Shown here: piece after piece, positions 43,763 through 51,877 of the stretch
How the letters are laid out: every line of letters begins with the position of its first letter
Numbering within the stretch: position 1 is the first letter of the stretch
Assembly (NCBI GenBank): GCA_043392685.1
Contig: JBHZGM010000002.1
Length of the DNA stretch: 64,000 nucleotides
DNA from: Metapseudomonas sp043392685
GTDB lineage: Bacteria; Pseudomonadota; Gammaproteobacteria; Pseudomonadales; Pseudomonadaceae
Strand: one strand, 5' to 3'
The notes under the pieces: model-generated
Databases searched by the model: none
Told to the model about the DNA's origin: nothing
The model's input: the letters and a program-made list of their open reading frames with translations, nothing else
Program-made: the position numbers and the translations under genes

Positions 43763-44944
43763 ATGAAAGGCCCGCTGTCTTCGCTTAAAGTCCTCGATTT
43801 CTCCACCCTGCTGCCGGGGCCCTTCGCCTCGTTGCTGCTGGCCGACATGGGCGCCGATGTGCTGCGGGTTGAGTCGCCCACGCGCATGGATCTGGTGCGC
43901 GTGCTGCCGCCCCACGATGGCGGTCAATCCACCAGCCACGCCTACCTCAACCGCAACAAGCGCAGCATCGCCCTGGATCTGAAGCATCCGGAAGCGGTGG
44001 AGCTGGTCAAGCAACTGGTGCGCGACTACGACATCGTCCTCGAACAGTTCCGCCCCGGCGTGATGGAGCGCTTGGGATTGGGCTATGAGGCGCTGAAGGC
44101 GGTCAATCCGAAGCTGATCTACGTCTCCATCACCGGTTATGGCCAGAGCGGGCCCTATCGGGATCGCGCCGGGCATGACATCAACTACCTGGCCCTGGCC
44201 GGCATCGCTTCCTACACCGGTCGCCGTGACAGCGGGCCACTGCCGCTGGGGGTGCAGCTGGCGGACATCGGCGGCGGTTCCCTGCACGGGGTAATGGGCC
44301 TGCTGGCGGCGGTGATCCATCGCCAGGCGACGGGGGAGGGGCAGCATGTGGACGTCAGCATGACCGACTGCGCCTTCGCCCTGCACGGCATGGCCGGTGC
44401 TGGATACCTAGGGGCTGGGGTGGAGCCGGATATGGAGAATCAGGTGCTCAATGGCGGCAGCTTCTACGACTACTACCGCACTCGCGATGGTCGCTGGTTC
44501 TCGGTGGGCAGCCTGGAGCCGCAGTTCATGCAGCAGTTCTGCGCGGCCATCGGCCGTCCCGAATTGGCGGCCAAGGGACTTTCGCCGAAGCCTGAGGACC
44601 AGCAGGAGCTCAAGCGTGCCATCGAGATCGAGTTCGAGAAGCGTGATTTCGCCGAGTGGGTGGAAATCTTCTCCGCCCTGGATGCCTGCGTCGAGCCCAT
44701 GCTGCCATTGTCCGAAGCGGTGGAGCATCCACAGATCAAGGCTCGCGGACTGGTAGTGGAGGTGCCGCGCGACGGCCTGCCGCCGCAGAAGCAGATCGCC
44801 TGCCCGATCAGGTTCTCCGCCGGCTTGCCTGCACCGCGCCATGCCGGTGGGCCTGTGGGTTCCCATACGGCGGAAGTGCTGGCCGAACTGGGCTTGAGCC
44901 CCGAGCGGATCGAAGCGCTGAAAGCGGCGAAGGCGGTGGGGTAG
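43763..44944 (+). CDS. CaiB/BaiF-family CoA-transferase or alpha-methylacyl-CoA racemase
   Basis: 393 aa from the ATG at 43763 (MKGPLSSLKVLDFSTLLPGP) with AGGAG upstream. Family III CoA-transferase marks: VLDFSTLLPGPFASLLLADMGADVLRVE, NRNKRSIALDLKHPEA, EQFRPGVMERLGLGYEAL, YVSITGYGQSGPYRDRAGHD with the catalytic Asp, and GEGQHVDVSM. The group includes alpha-methylacyl-CoA racemases and carnitine or oxalate CoA-transferases; which one cannot be decided. Paired with the acyl-CoA synthetase, a branched or methyl-acyl substrate is reasonable. Confidence 0.85.
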   Translation: MKGPLSSLKVLDFSTLLPGPFASLLLADMGADVLRVESPTRMDLVRVLPPHDGGQSTSHAYLNRNKRSIALDLKHPEAVELVKQLVRDYDIVLEQFRPGVMERLGLGYEALKAVNPKLIYVSITGYGQSGPYRDRAGHDINYLALAGIASYTGRRDSGPLPLGVQLADIGGGSLHGVMGLLAAVIHRQATGEGQHVDVSMTDCAFALHGMAGAGYLGAGVEPDMENQVLNGGSFYDYYRTRDGRWFSVGSLEPQFMQQFCAAIGRPELAAKGLSPKPEDQQELKRAIEIEFEKRDFAEWVEIFSALDACVEPMLPLSEAVEHPQIKARGLVVEVPRDGLPPQKQIACPIRFSAGLPAPRHAGGPVGSHTAEVLAELGLSPERIEALKAAKAVG

Positions 44945-44975
44945 GGTGCCTGTGGCAAGGCTTGGCGAACCTTGT

Positions 44976-45073
44976 GAGGGCGAATTCATTCGCTGAGGAC
45001 CGCATAGCAGTCCCCAAGACTCGGGGCGCCAGGCAGGCCTTCGGCCTGCTTCGCGAATGAATTCGCCCCCACA
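44976..45073. repeat. REP-like element between CoA-transferase and SprT-like genes
   Basis: Outer arms GGGCGAATTCATTCGC (44978-44993) and GCGAATGAATTCGCCC (45053-45068) form a 16-bp perfect inverted repeat; inside lie hairpins CCCCAAGACTCGGGG and AGGCAGGCCTTCGGCCTGCT. It lies between converging genes and may also terminate transcription. Confidence 0.7.
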
Positions 45074-45093
45074 GAAAAGCAGCGACTTCGGCG

Positions 45094-45585
45094 TCAGTCG
45101 TGGCTCTGTTCGCCGGTGAACACCAGCGTTACCCGGCAACGCCGGCAGTAATAACGGCGGCCGCGCGCCACCAGGGCGTGGCGCTGGGCGGAGAAGGGGT
45201 GGCCGTCGGGGCAGGCGCAACGATAGAGGTAGCGCGTCACCTTGCGCCGCTTCACTTCGTAGTTGTGGCAGCGGTTGGGTGGCAGCTCGTACACCCCGCG
45301 CATGATTAGCTGCCATTCCTCGCCATGGGGCTGGATGCGCGGGCCGAACAATTGATGGGCCACCAGATGCGCCACTTCGTGGGCCACGGTCTGGCGCAGG
45401 AAGTCTTCCTGGTTCTCGCGGTAGAGCTGCGGATTGAAGCGCAGCTTGTTCTCGTCCAGATGGGCGACGCCGGCCTTCTGCCCGCGCAGCTTGAAACTCA
45501 CTTCTGGGCGGGTGAAGCGGCATTTGAAAAAGGCTTCGGCCTGTTGATAGCAGGCCTCGACGCGGGCAAACAGCTGCTCGGGCAT
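45094..45585 (-). CDS. sprT: SprT-like zinc metalloprotease-fold protein
   Basis: 163 aa from the ATG at 45585 (MPEQLFARVEACYQQAEAFF); an ATG 12 nt upstream is possible. The zincin motif is QTVAHEVAHLVAH (HExxH plus a third His in GEEW-preceding HG), and the C-terminal SprT zinc ribbon has cysteines in YLYRCACPDGH and YYCRRCRVTL. The family relates to Spartan, which cleaves DNA-protein crosslinks, though bacterial SprT is poorly studied. Monocistronic. Confidence 0.88.
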   Translation of the reverse strand: MPEQLFARVEACYQQAEAFFKCRFTRPEVSFKLRGQKAGVAHLDENKLRFNPQLYRENQEDFLRQTVAHEVAHLVAHQLFGPRIQPHGEEWQLIMRGVYELPPNRCHNYEVKRRKVTRYLYRCACPDGHPFSAQRHALVARGRRYYCRRCRVTLVFTGEQSHD

Positions 45586-45664
45586 AGGGCACTCCATTGG
45601 CGCGGAATTATGCCGTAAAGCCTGGGGCTGCCGAAGTCGATGACGCCGAGTGGTCATTCCCGGA

Positions 45665-45694
45665 CAAAAGGAAAGGCCGCCCGCAGGCGGCCTT
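45665..45694 (-). terminator. Terminator of the Yip1-domain gene
   Basis: AAGGCCGCC / GGCGGCCTT perfect 9-bp arms (45673-45681, 45686-45694); on the minus strand it is followed by TTTCCTTTTGTCC, a good intrinsic terminator. Confidence 0.8.
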
Positions 45695-45711
45695 ATTGCC
45701 AGTGGATGTCG

Positions 45712-46311
45712 TCAGCTGGTGTACACCGGACCCAGGCCGAAGCCCCAGAGGATCACGGCGGCGGCGATCATTGCCACCAGCACTACCAGGCCTACCGCCA
45801 GCACCGAGCTAGAGAACAGGAAGCCTTCGTCCTTCGGAATGTTCATGAACGTGGGGATTCCCACATAAAGCAGGTAGACCGTGTAGCAGATGGCCAGGGT
45901 GCCCACCGTTGCGCCGAACCAGAGGTGCGGGTAAAGCGCCGCGAGGCCGCCGACGAACAGCGGGGTCGCGCAGTAGGCGGCAAAAACGATGCACTCGGTA
46001 ATGCTCGGGTTGGCGTCGTAGGTGCGCGCCATCCAGTGGATGAACCCGCCCATCACCGCCACGCCGGCGAGCATCGCCAGGTACGACATGATGGACATCT
46101 GCAACGCGCTGGACTGGGTGAGCATCACGGGATCGCCCTTGCCCAGTGCCCAGCCGACCTGGGTTGTGCCGATATAGGCAGAAATTACGGGAATTGCAGC
46201 AAGGATCAGGACGTGGGTGAGGTACATGTGGCCGATGCTTTCATCTTCGCCACGGATCTCCTGCCACTCTTGATCGGGATGGGTGAAGAGCCCCCAGACG
46301 TGGTGGATCAT
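45712..46311 (-). CDS. Yip1-domain inner-membrane protein
   Basis: 199 aa from the ATG at 46311 (MIHHVWGLFTHPDQEWQEIR), spaced 8 nt from GAGGAGG; a GTG 9 nt upstream is too close to that site. Five hydrophobic segments after an N-terminal amphipathic part. The pattern WGLFTHPDQEWQEIRGEDES plus the TM arrangement is the YIP1 family. Bacterial members have no settled function. Transcribed alone and ended by a strong terminator. Confidence 0.82.
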   Translation of the reverse strand: MIHHVWGLFTHPDQEWQEIRGEDESIGHMYLTHVLILAAIPVISAYIGTTQVGWALGKGDPVMLTQSSALQMSIMSYLAMLAGVAVMGGFIHWMARTYDANPSITECIVFAAYCATPLFVGGLAALYPHLWFGATVGTLAICYTVYLLYVGIPTFMNIPKDEGFLFSSSVLAVGLVVLVAMIAAAVILWGFGLGPVYTS

Positions 46312-46466
46312 GCTGAACACCTCCTCATTATTATGAGGTCGCCCCCCAGCGAAGCGCCGGCAGCGCGTGGACAGCGCTCACCGGTACCCGGCCGACCTAT
46401 GCGACCTTATGTCGCAGTATAGGCAGGTCATCCGGGGTCGCCTTAGAGCGAATCGAAGATTCGGCC

Positions 46467-47066
46467 TCAGCTGTAATAGCGTTGAAGTATTTCCATGGCC
46501 TTGTTGATCGATTGCAGGCGCGATGTGCTGCCGCCCCGGTCGGGGTGATGCTGGCTCACCAGCTGGCGGTAGCGCTGCTTGATCACGGCCAGGCTCAAAG
46601 GCTGGCTGCCGCTGTGCAGGCCGAACAGTTCCAGTGCCGCGAGCTTTTCCTCGCTGCCCTGCATGCGCGTCCAGAAGCTGGCCAGCAGCCGTTCCACGTC
46701 TTCCTCCGTGGTGTCCCGCAGGTTTTTCAGGTCCAGGTAGTAGTCGCGCAGCGGGTCGAGCTCGTTGAGCGCCGCTGCGGCGCCGGGCACGTAGGGCAGC
46801 AGCTGCACGCACAGCGGGCTGATGGCGAGCTGCGCCTCGCCGTTGCCGTTCAGGCGGTCGCGGAGACGATAGAGGGCGTTGAAGACCAGGAAGTGGGTGC
46901 GGAACAGCACCAGCCTGTCGGTGAGTTCCAGGTGCGGGATGTGGGTGGAGTGGCGGGCCTTGAGGGCCTGGATCAGCTGATACTCGCTCAGGCCTTCGCG
47001 GGCCCCACGCAAGAGTTCGAGGAGCTGGTCGCTGAGGTCGAGGGCCGGGTCGAGGTCGCTGTTCAT
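46467..47066 (-). CDS. DnaJ-related protein with C-terminal J domain
   Basis: 199 aa from the ATG at 47066 (MNSDLDPALDLSDQLLELLR). The N-terminal ~110 residues are the DnaJ-related helical domain found in gammaproteobacteria (LSEYQLIQALKA, LFRTHFLVFNALYRLRD); the C-terminal ~60 are a J domain with the HPD tripeptide in SQHHPDRGGS, followed by LQSINKAMEILQRYYS. It would stimulate a DnaK-type Hsp70 but lacks the zinc-finger and substrate domains of DnaJ. It is divergent from ttcA. Confidence 0.87.
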   Translation of the reverse strand: MNSDLDPALDLSDQLLELLRGAREGLSEYQLIQALKARHSTHIPHLELTDRLVLFRTHFLVFNALYRLRDRLNGNGEAQLAISPLCVQLLPYVPGAAAALNELDPLRDYYLDLKNLRDTTEEDVERLLASFWTRMQGSEEKLAALELFGLHSGSQPLSLAVIKQRYRQLVSQHHPDRGGSTSRLQSINKAMEILQRYYS

Positions 47067-47166
47067 CGGCGCAAGCCTAGCACGGCCCGTCGATGGGGCT
47101 GGGGCCGCGCCCGCTTTGTGCGTAAAATAGCCAGCTTTTCGCATCTCCCCCGGATTTCAGAGCACC

Positions 47167-47991
47167 ATGGGCACCCTTTCGGTCAACCAGAACAAACTGC
47201 AGAAACGCATCCGCCGCCTGGCCGGCGAAGCCATCACCGACTTCAACATGATCGAGGATGGCGACAAGGTCATGGTCTGCCTGTCCGGCGGCAAGGACAG
47301 TTACACCATGCTGGACGTGCTGCTGTACCTGCAGAAGGTCGCGCCGATCAAGTTCGAGATCGTGGCCGTGAACATGGACCAGAAGCAGCCCGGCTTCCCC
47401 GAACACGTGCTGCCGGCCTACCTGGAATCCATTGGCGTGCAGTACCACATCATCGAGAAGGACACCTACTCGGTGGTGAAGGAGAAGATCCCGGAAGGCA
47501 AGACCACCTGCTCGCTCTGCTCGCGCCTGCGCCGTGGCACGCTCTACACCTTCGCCGACGAGATCGGTGCAACCAAGATGGCCCTTGGACACCACCGCGA
47601 CGACATCCTGGAAACCTTCTTCCTCAACATGTTCTACGGCGGCACCCTCAAGGCCATGCCGCCGAAGCTGCTGGCCGACGATGGCCGCAACGTGGTGATT
47701 CGTCCGCTGGCCTACTGCAACGAGGCTGATATCGAGGCTTACTCCAGGCTCAAGGAGTTCCCGATCATCCCGTGCAACCTCTGCGGTTCCCAGGAGAACC
47801 TGCAGCGCCAGGTGGTCAAGGAAATGCTCAACGAGTGGGAGCGCAAGTCGCCGGGCCGTACCGAGATCATGTTCCGCGCGCTGCAGAACGTGGTGCCGTC
47901 GCAACTGGCGGACCGCAACCTGTTCGACTTCGTCAACCTGCGCATCGACGAAACCGCCACGCCGCGCACCCTGGACGTGGTTCATATCTGA
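47167..47991 (+). CDS. ttcA: tRNA 2-thiocytidine(32) synthetase
   Basis: 274 aa (MGTLSVNQNKLQKRIRRLAG). PP-loop ATPase motif VCLSGGKDSYTMLDVLLY; cysteine pair KTTCSLCSRLRRG and a third Cys in IIPCNLCGSQ coordinate the Fe-S cluster; other TtcA blocks are LGHHRDDILETFFLN and MFYGGTLKAMPPKL. It thiolates cytidine 32 in several tRNAs. Monocistronic start divergent from the DnaJ-related gene; a glycosylase gene follows after 42 bp. Confidence 0.95.
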   Translation: MGTLSVNQNKLQKRIRRLAGEAITDFNMIEDGDKVMVCLSGGKDSYTMLDVLLYLQKVAPIKFEIVAVNMDQKQPGFPEHVLPAYLESIGVQYHIIEKDTYSVVKEKIPEGKTTCSLCSRLRRGTLYTFADEIGATKMALGHHRDDILETFFLNMFYGGTLKAMPPKLLADDGRNVVIRPLAYCNEADIEAYSRLKEFPIIPCNLCGSQENLQRQVVKEMLNEWERKSPGRTEIMFRALQNVVPSQLADRNLFDFVNLRIDETATPRTLDVVHI

Positions 47992-48033
47992 TCCTGCTTC
48001 TTGTGGGAACGCTTCGCAGCGAAAGGACATTGC

Positions 48034-48705
48034 ATGCGCGATTACCGCTGGCTCCATGAATACTGCCTGAACCGCTTCGGCTCGGCCGAGGCCCTGGAAG
48101 CGCGCCTGCCGCAGCCGCACAGCGATGCCGAGTTACGATCGCTCAGCGATGATCGCTACCTGTCGCTGATGGCGTTGCGGGTGTTTCGTGCAGGGCTCAA
48201 GCACAGCCTGGTGGATGCCAAGTGGCCGGCGTTCGAGGAGGTGTTCTTCGGTTTCGACCCGCAGAAGGTGGTGCTGATGGGGGCCGAGCACCTGGAGCGG
48301 CTGATGCAGGACACGCGCCTGATCCGCCACCTGGGCAAGCTCAAGAGCGTGCCGCGCAATGCCCAGTTCGTGCTGGATGTGGCGCGGGAGAAGGGCGGCT
48401 TCGGTGCCTTGATCGCCGACTGGCCAGCGACCGACATCGTCGGCCTGTGGAAATACCTGGCCAAGCACGGCAACCAGTTGGGCGGACTGTCGGCGCCGCG
48501 CTTTCTGCGCATGGTCGGCAAGGACACCTTCATCCCCACCGACGACCTGGTCGCCGCCCTCAAGGCCCAGGACATCATCGACAAGGCGCCCACCAGCCAG
48601 AAAGACCTGGCCCAGGTGCAGGCCGCCTTCAACCAGTGGCACGCCGAAAGCGGCCGTCCGCTGTGCCAGCTGTCCGTGATGCTGGCCCACACCGTCAACC
48701 ACTGA
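48034..48705 (+). CDS. DNA-3-methyladenine glycosylase I-like protein
   Basis: 223 aa from the ATG at 48034 (MRDYRWLHEYCLNRFGSAEA) with GAAAGGA upstream. The segment DDRYLSLMALRVFRAGLKHS corresponds to the glycosylase I (Tag) helix-hairpin-helix core, with later blocks VPRNAQFVLDVAREKGGFG and LGGLSAPRFLRMVGKDTFIP. Divergent from E. coli Tag in length and the N-terminal zinc residues are not obvious, so the repair activity is inferred from family resemblance. Confidence 0.7.
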   Translation: MRDYRWLHEYCLNRFGSAEALEARLPQPHSDAELRSLSDDRYLSLMALRVFRAGLKHSLVDAKWPAFEEVFFGFDPQKVVLMGAEHLERLMQDTRLIRHLGKLKSVPRNAQFVLDVAREKGGFGALIADWPATDIVGLWKYLAKHGNQLGGLSAPRFLRMVGKDTFIPTDDLVAALKAQDIIDKAPTSQKDLAQVQAAFNQWHAESGRPLCQLSVMLAHTVNH

Positions 48706-48770
48706 GCCGGCGGTTGCAGCGCCCGCAGCTGCGGGCGGACACTGGGCGCCGAGCGGAACGGGGGATGAGC

Positions 48771-49535
48771 ATGTCGGATATCCAGCACGTAGCCGCAGCC
48801 CTGAAGGCTGCCGAACGAATCCTGGTGATCACCGGGGCCGGGCTGTCGGCCGACTCGGGACTGCCTACCTACCGGGGGCTGGGCGGCCTCTATAACGGCG
48901 TGACGGAGGAGGGGCTGCCTATCGAAGAAGCGCTTTCCGGCCCGATGCTGCGGCGCAATCCGGCGCTCTGCTGGAAGTACCTCGCCCAGCTTGGCCGCGC
49001 CTGCCTTGGTGCCCGGCCGAACGCCGGTCACGAAGCCATCGCGCAGCTGCAACAGCTCAAGCCGGAGTGCTGGGTGCTGACCCAGAACATCGACGGCTAC
49101 CACCGCCAGGCGGGTTCACCACCGGAGCGGCTGATCGAGATCCATGGCGAACTGTCGCCGCTGTTCTGCCAATCCTGCGGGGCGGAAAGTTCTGACCTTG
49201 CCCGACATCTGGCAGGAGAAATGCCTCCCAAATGCCATGATTGTGGTGGTATTCTCCGGCCACCCGTGGTGCTGTTCGAAGAAATGCTCCCCGAGCAGGC
49301 CATCGACAGCCTCTACGCCGAGCTACGCAAGGGATTCGATGCGGTGATCTCGGTGGGAACCACGGCGAGCTTTCCCTACATCATCGAGCCCGTTATCCGC
49401 ACCCGCCACGCAGGCGGTTTCACTGTGGAAATCAACCCGGCGCTCACCGACCTCAGTCCCGTCGTCGATGTCCACCTCAGAGGAAAGGCCTTAGATGTTT
49501 TGCAAGGACTGCTGAGTCACATTTTGGGCGATTAA
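48771..49535 (+). CDS. NAD-dependent protein deacylase, sirtuin (first of two)
   Basis: 254 aa from the ATG at 48771 (MSDIQHVAAALKAAERILVI), with GGGG six bases upstream; ATG 48765 is an alternative. Sirtuin motifs: ITGAGLSADSGLPTYRG, VLTQNIDGYHRQAGS, EIHGELSP with the catalytic His, and four zinc cysteines in CQSC and CHDC; VGTTASFPY and VEINPAL close the Rossmann fold. The acyl-pocket residues that mark desuccinylases are not evident here, unlike the second sirtuin at 51878. Target proteins unknown. Confidence 0.88.
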   Translation: MSDIQHVAAALKAAERILVITGAGLSADSGLPTYRGLGGLYNGVTEEGLPIEEALSGPMLRRNPALCWKYLAQLGRACLGARPNAGHEAIAQLQQLKPECWVLTQNIDGYHRQAGSPPERLIEIHGELSPLFCQSCGAESSDLARHLAGEMPPKCHDCGGILRPPVVLFEEMLPEQAIDSLYAELRKGFDAVISVGTTASFPYIIEPVIRTRHAGGFTVEINPALTDLSPVVDVHLRGKALDVLQGLLSHILGD

Positions 49536-49604
49536 ATTTGCAAATGAGGTTGATAGAAGGCATAGTCGCGCCTTCATCAAAAACTCTTCGACACGGTCGT
49601 GCCC

Positions 49605-50225
49605 ATGCTGAAGCGCTTCGCACCCCTCGTGCCTCTTACCTTCGCTCTGTTTCTCGCCGCTTGCGCCAACAACGTGCAGCAGCAACCCCAGCTCCAGACC
49701 GAGGCTCCCGCAGCCGACGGCGCTCCCGACTCCCTGCTGGCGGATCGCGAACCCACCGCACTGGACCTGGCCAACCTCACCGACGACGAGCCCTACCAGC
49801 TGCCGTCCCTGGCCGATGGCCTGCTGGAGCGCGGTTTCGAACTGGTGGGCACCCCCTACCGCTTCGGTGGCCGTTCCCTGAAGACCGGCTTCGACTGCAG
49901 TGGCTTCGTGGGTTACCTGTTCAAGGAAGAAGCCGGTATCCAGCTGCCGCGCTCCACGCGCGAGATGATCAACCTGGATGCCCCGGTGATCGCCCGCAGC
50001 GAGCTGCAGCCGGGCGATATCGTGTTCTTCAACAACCGTGGCCGTGGCCGCGTCAGCCACACCGGCATCTATATCGGCGACGACCGCTTCATCCACTCCA
50101 GCAGCAGTCGCAGCGGCGGTGTGCGCGTCGACAGCCTCGACGACCGCTACTGGAAGGCCAGCTACATGGAAGCCAAGCGCGTCCTGGCCATGAACACCCC
50201 GACTCGTTCCCCCCTGCATCGCTGA
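49605..50225 (+). CDS. NlpC/P60-family lipoprotein (first of tandem pair)
   Basis: 206 aa from the ATG at 49605 (MLKRFAPLVPLTFALFLAAC). A lipoprotein signal ends in the lipobox LAAC, so it should be outer-membrane or periplasmic. The C-terminal ~120 residues are an NlpC/P60 cysteine peptidase: GTPYRFGGRSLKTGFDCSGF (catalytic Cys), RVSHTGIYIGDD (His) and RFIHSSS (third polar residue). Such enzymes cut peptidoglycan cross-link peptides, often gamma-D-Glu-mDAP bonds. A terminator separates it from its paralogue at 50369. Confidence 0.88.
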   Translation: MLKRFAPLVPLTFALFLAACANNVQQQPQLQTEAPAADGAPDSLLADREPTALDLANLTDDEPYQLPSLADGLLERGFELVGTPYRFGGRSLKTGFDCSGFVGYLFKEEAGIQLPRSTREMINLDAPVIARSELQPGDIVFFNNRGRGRVSHTGIYIGDDRFIHSSSSRSGGVRVDSLDDRYWKASYMEAKRVLAMNTPTRSPLHR

Positions 50226-50251
50226 TCCAGGCGGGTTCGAGACGACAAGCT

Positions 50252-50284
50252 GAGGCGGCCTTCATGGCCGCCTCGGCTTTTTTG
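50252..50284 (+). terminator. Intrinsic terminator between the two NlpC/P60 genes
   Basis: GAGGCGGCC / GGCCGCCTC arms (9 bp, loop TTCAT) followed by GGCTTTTTTTG. Strong hairpin plus T tract. Confidence 0.9.
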
Positions 50285-50368
50285 TGCACAATCGCACAGC
50301 TGCCTCTTGCAATATCATTGTGAGATCAGCAAATTAGCGAGCATTCTTCAAGTCAGGACTGACTTGCC

Positions 50369-50893
50369 ATGCTCGCACCGGACCGCCTTGCCATTCTTGC
50401 CCTGGCCTCGCTGCTCACCGCTTGTGCGAGCAAGGCGCCGCCGCCTTATTCCCCTCCTGTCGCCACCCCCGTCCAGCAGTCCTCGCCGGCCGCCGAAGAC
50501 GTGCTGTTCCGCGCCATAGGCCTGGTCGGCACGCCCTATCGCTGGGGCGGCAACACCCCGGACAGCGGTTTCGACTGCAGTGGCCTCATCGGCTACGTCT
50601 ACCGTGACGCCGCGGGCATCAGCCTGCCGCGCTCCACTCGCGAACTGATCACCATGCGCGCCCCGAGCATCGGCATCGATGCCCTGCAAAGCGGCGATCT
50701 GGTGTTTTTCGCCACCAATGGCGGCGGCCAGGTCAGTCATGCCGGCATCTATGTGGGCGAAGGGCGTTTCGTTCATGCGCCGCGCACCGGCGGAACGGTG
50801 CGGCTCGACAGTCTGTCGAACAGCTACTGGCAACGAAGCTATCTCAGCGCCAAGCGCGTAATCTTCGATCCACGTCTGGCGCAATCCCACTGA
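50369..50893 (+). CDS. NlpC/P60-family lipoprotein (second of tandem pair)
   Basis: 174 aa (MLAPDRLAILALASLLTACA). Short lipoprotein signal with lipobox LTAC, a Pro-rich linker (PPPYSPPVATPV), then an NlpC/P60 domain: GTPYRWGGNTPDSGFDCSGL, QVSHAGIYVGEGRF and FVHAPR. It is clearly a paralogue of the preceding gene with a shorter linker. It is followed by a methyltransferase gene after only 7 bp, so the pair may be cotranscribed by accident rather than function. Confidence 0.88.
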   Translation: MLAPDRLAILALASLLTACASKAPPPYSPPVATPVQQSSPAAEDVLFRAIGLVGTPYRWGGNTPDSGFDCSGLIGYVYRDAAGISLPRSTRELITMRAPSIGIDALQSGDLVFFATNGGGQVSHAGIYVGEGRFVHAPRTGGTVRLDSLSNSYWQRSYLSAKRVIFDPRLAQSH

Positions 50894-50900
50894 GGCATCC

Positions 50901-51551
50901 ATGACCAACCGCACGCTGAACCTGGACGACGCCCTCTACGGCTATCTCCTCAAGGTTTCGCTGCGGGAGGCGCCCCTCCTCGAACGTCTGCGCGCTGAAA
51001 CCGCGGCACTGCCCATGGCCCGCTGGCAGATCGCGCCGGAGCAGGGCCAGTTCATGGCCTTGCTGGTCAGGCTCACCGGCGCCCGGCGCATCCTCGAAGT
51101 GGGCACCTTCACCGGCTACAGTGCTCTGTGCATGGCCGCAGAGCTGCCCGGCGATGGGCAAATGATCTGCTGTGACCTGCCCGGCGACTACAACGCCATC
51201 GCCCGCCGTTATTGGCAGGACGCTGGCCTTGCCGGGCGCATCGAGCTGCGCCTCGCGCCCGCGCTGGATACTCTCGCCGGCCTGCAGGACGGCAGTTTCG
51301 ACCTGATCTTCATCGATGCCGACAAGGCCAATTACCCGGCCTACCTGGAAGAGGCCCTGCGCCTGGCCCGCACGGGCGGGCTGATCCTGTTCGACAACGT
51401 GCTCTGGAGCGGCCGGGTCCTGGAACAACAGCCGGATGACCCCGATACCCGCGCCATCCAGGCGCTCAATCTGGCCCTGAAGAACGACCGGCGCGTCGAC
51501 CTCTCGATGCTGCCGGTGGGCGACGGCCTGACCCTCTGCCGCAAGCGTTGA
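50901..51551 (+). CDS. SAM-dependent O-methyltransferase (class I, CCoAOMT-like)
   Basis: 216 aa (MTNRTLNLDDALYGYLLKVS). SAM-binding motif ILEVGTFTGYSALCMA, acidic strand MICCDLPGDYN, and the metal/catalytic block LIFIDADKANYPAYLEEA plus ILFDNVLWSGRV, all typical of the caffeoyl-CoA/catechol O-methyltransferase fold with a divalent cation. Substrate not predictable. It sits 7 bp after the second NlpC/P60 gene and 5 bp before an HNH-motif gene. Confidence 0.87.
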   Translation: MTNRTLNLDDALYGYLLKVSLREAPLLERLRAETAALPMARWQIAPEQGQFMALLVRLTGARRILEVGTFTGYSALCMAAELPGDGQMICCDLPGDYNAIARRYWQDAGLAGRIELRLAPALDTLAGLQDGSFDLIFIDADKANYPAYLEEALRLARTGGLILFDNVLWSGRVLEQQPDDPDTRAIQALNLALKNDRRVDLSMLPVGDGLTLCRKR

Positions 51552-51556
51552 AGGGC

Positions 51557-51877
51557 ATGCCCGAGCCAATCCGCCTTCCGCCCCAGCCCGATGCCTGCGA
51601 ACTCTGTGGTCGCGCATCCATGCTGACCCGCCATCACCTGATCCCCAAGGCGCTGCACGACAAACCCTACGTGCAGAAACGCTTCGGCAAGGGCGAGCGC
51701 ATCACCGCCACCCTCTGGGTCTGCCGCCCCTGCCACAACCAGATCCACAAGCTGTTCAGCGAGAAGGAACTGGCCCTGACCTACAACAACCGCGATGCCC
51801 TGCTGGGCGACGAGCGTCTGCGCACCTTCGTCGACTGGCTGGCGGGCAAGCCGGCGGGCTTCACCCCGAGGCACTGA
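51557..51877 (+). CDS. Small HNH-motif protein
   Basis: 106 aa from the ATG at 51557 (MPEPIRLPPQPDACELCGRA); a TTG at 51548 overlapping the previous stop is an alternative. The motif runs CELCGR ... LTRHHLIPK ... WVCRPCHNQIHKLF: two CxxC zinc knuckles and HH...N...H as in HNH endonucleases. Conserved single-domain homologues occur across gammaproteobacteria beside housekeeping genes, so it may not be a nuclease in defence. Its stop abuts the start of the sirtuin gene. Confidence 0.78.
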   Translation: MPEPIRLPPQPDACELCGRASMLTRHHLIPKALHDKPYVQKRFGKGERITATLWVCRPCHNQIHKLFSEKELALTYNNRDALLGDERLRTFVDWLAGKPAGFTPRH

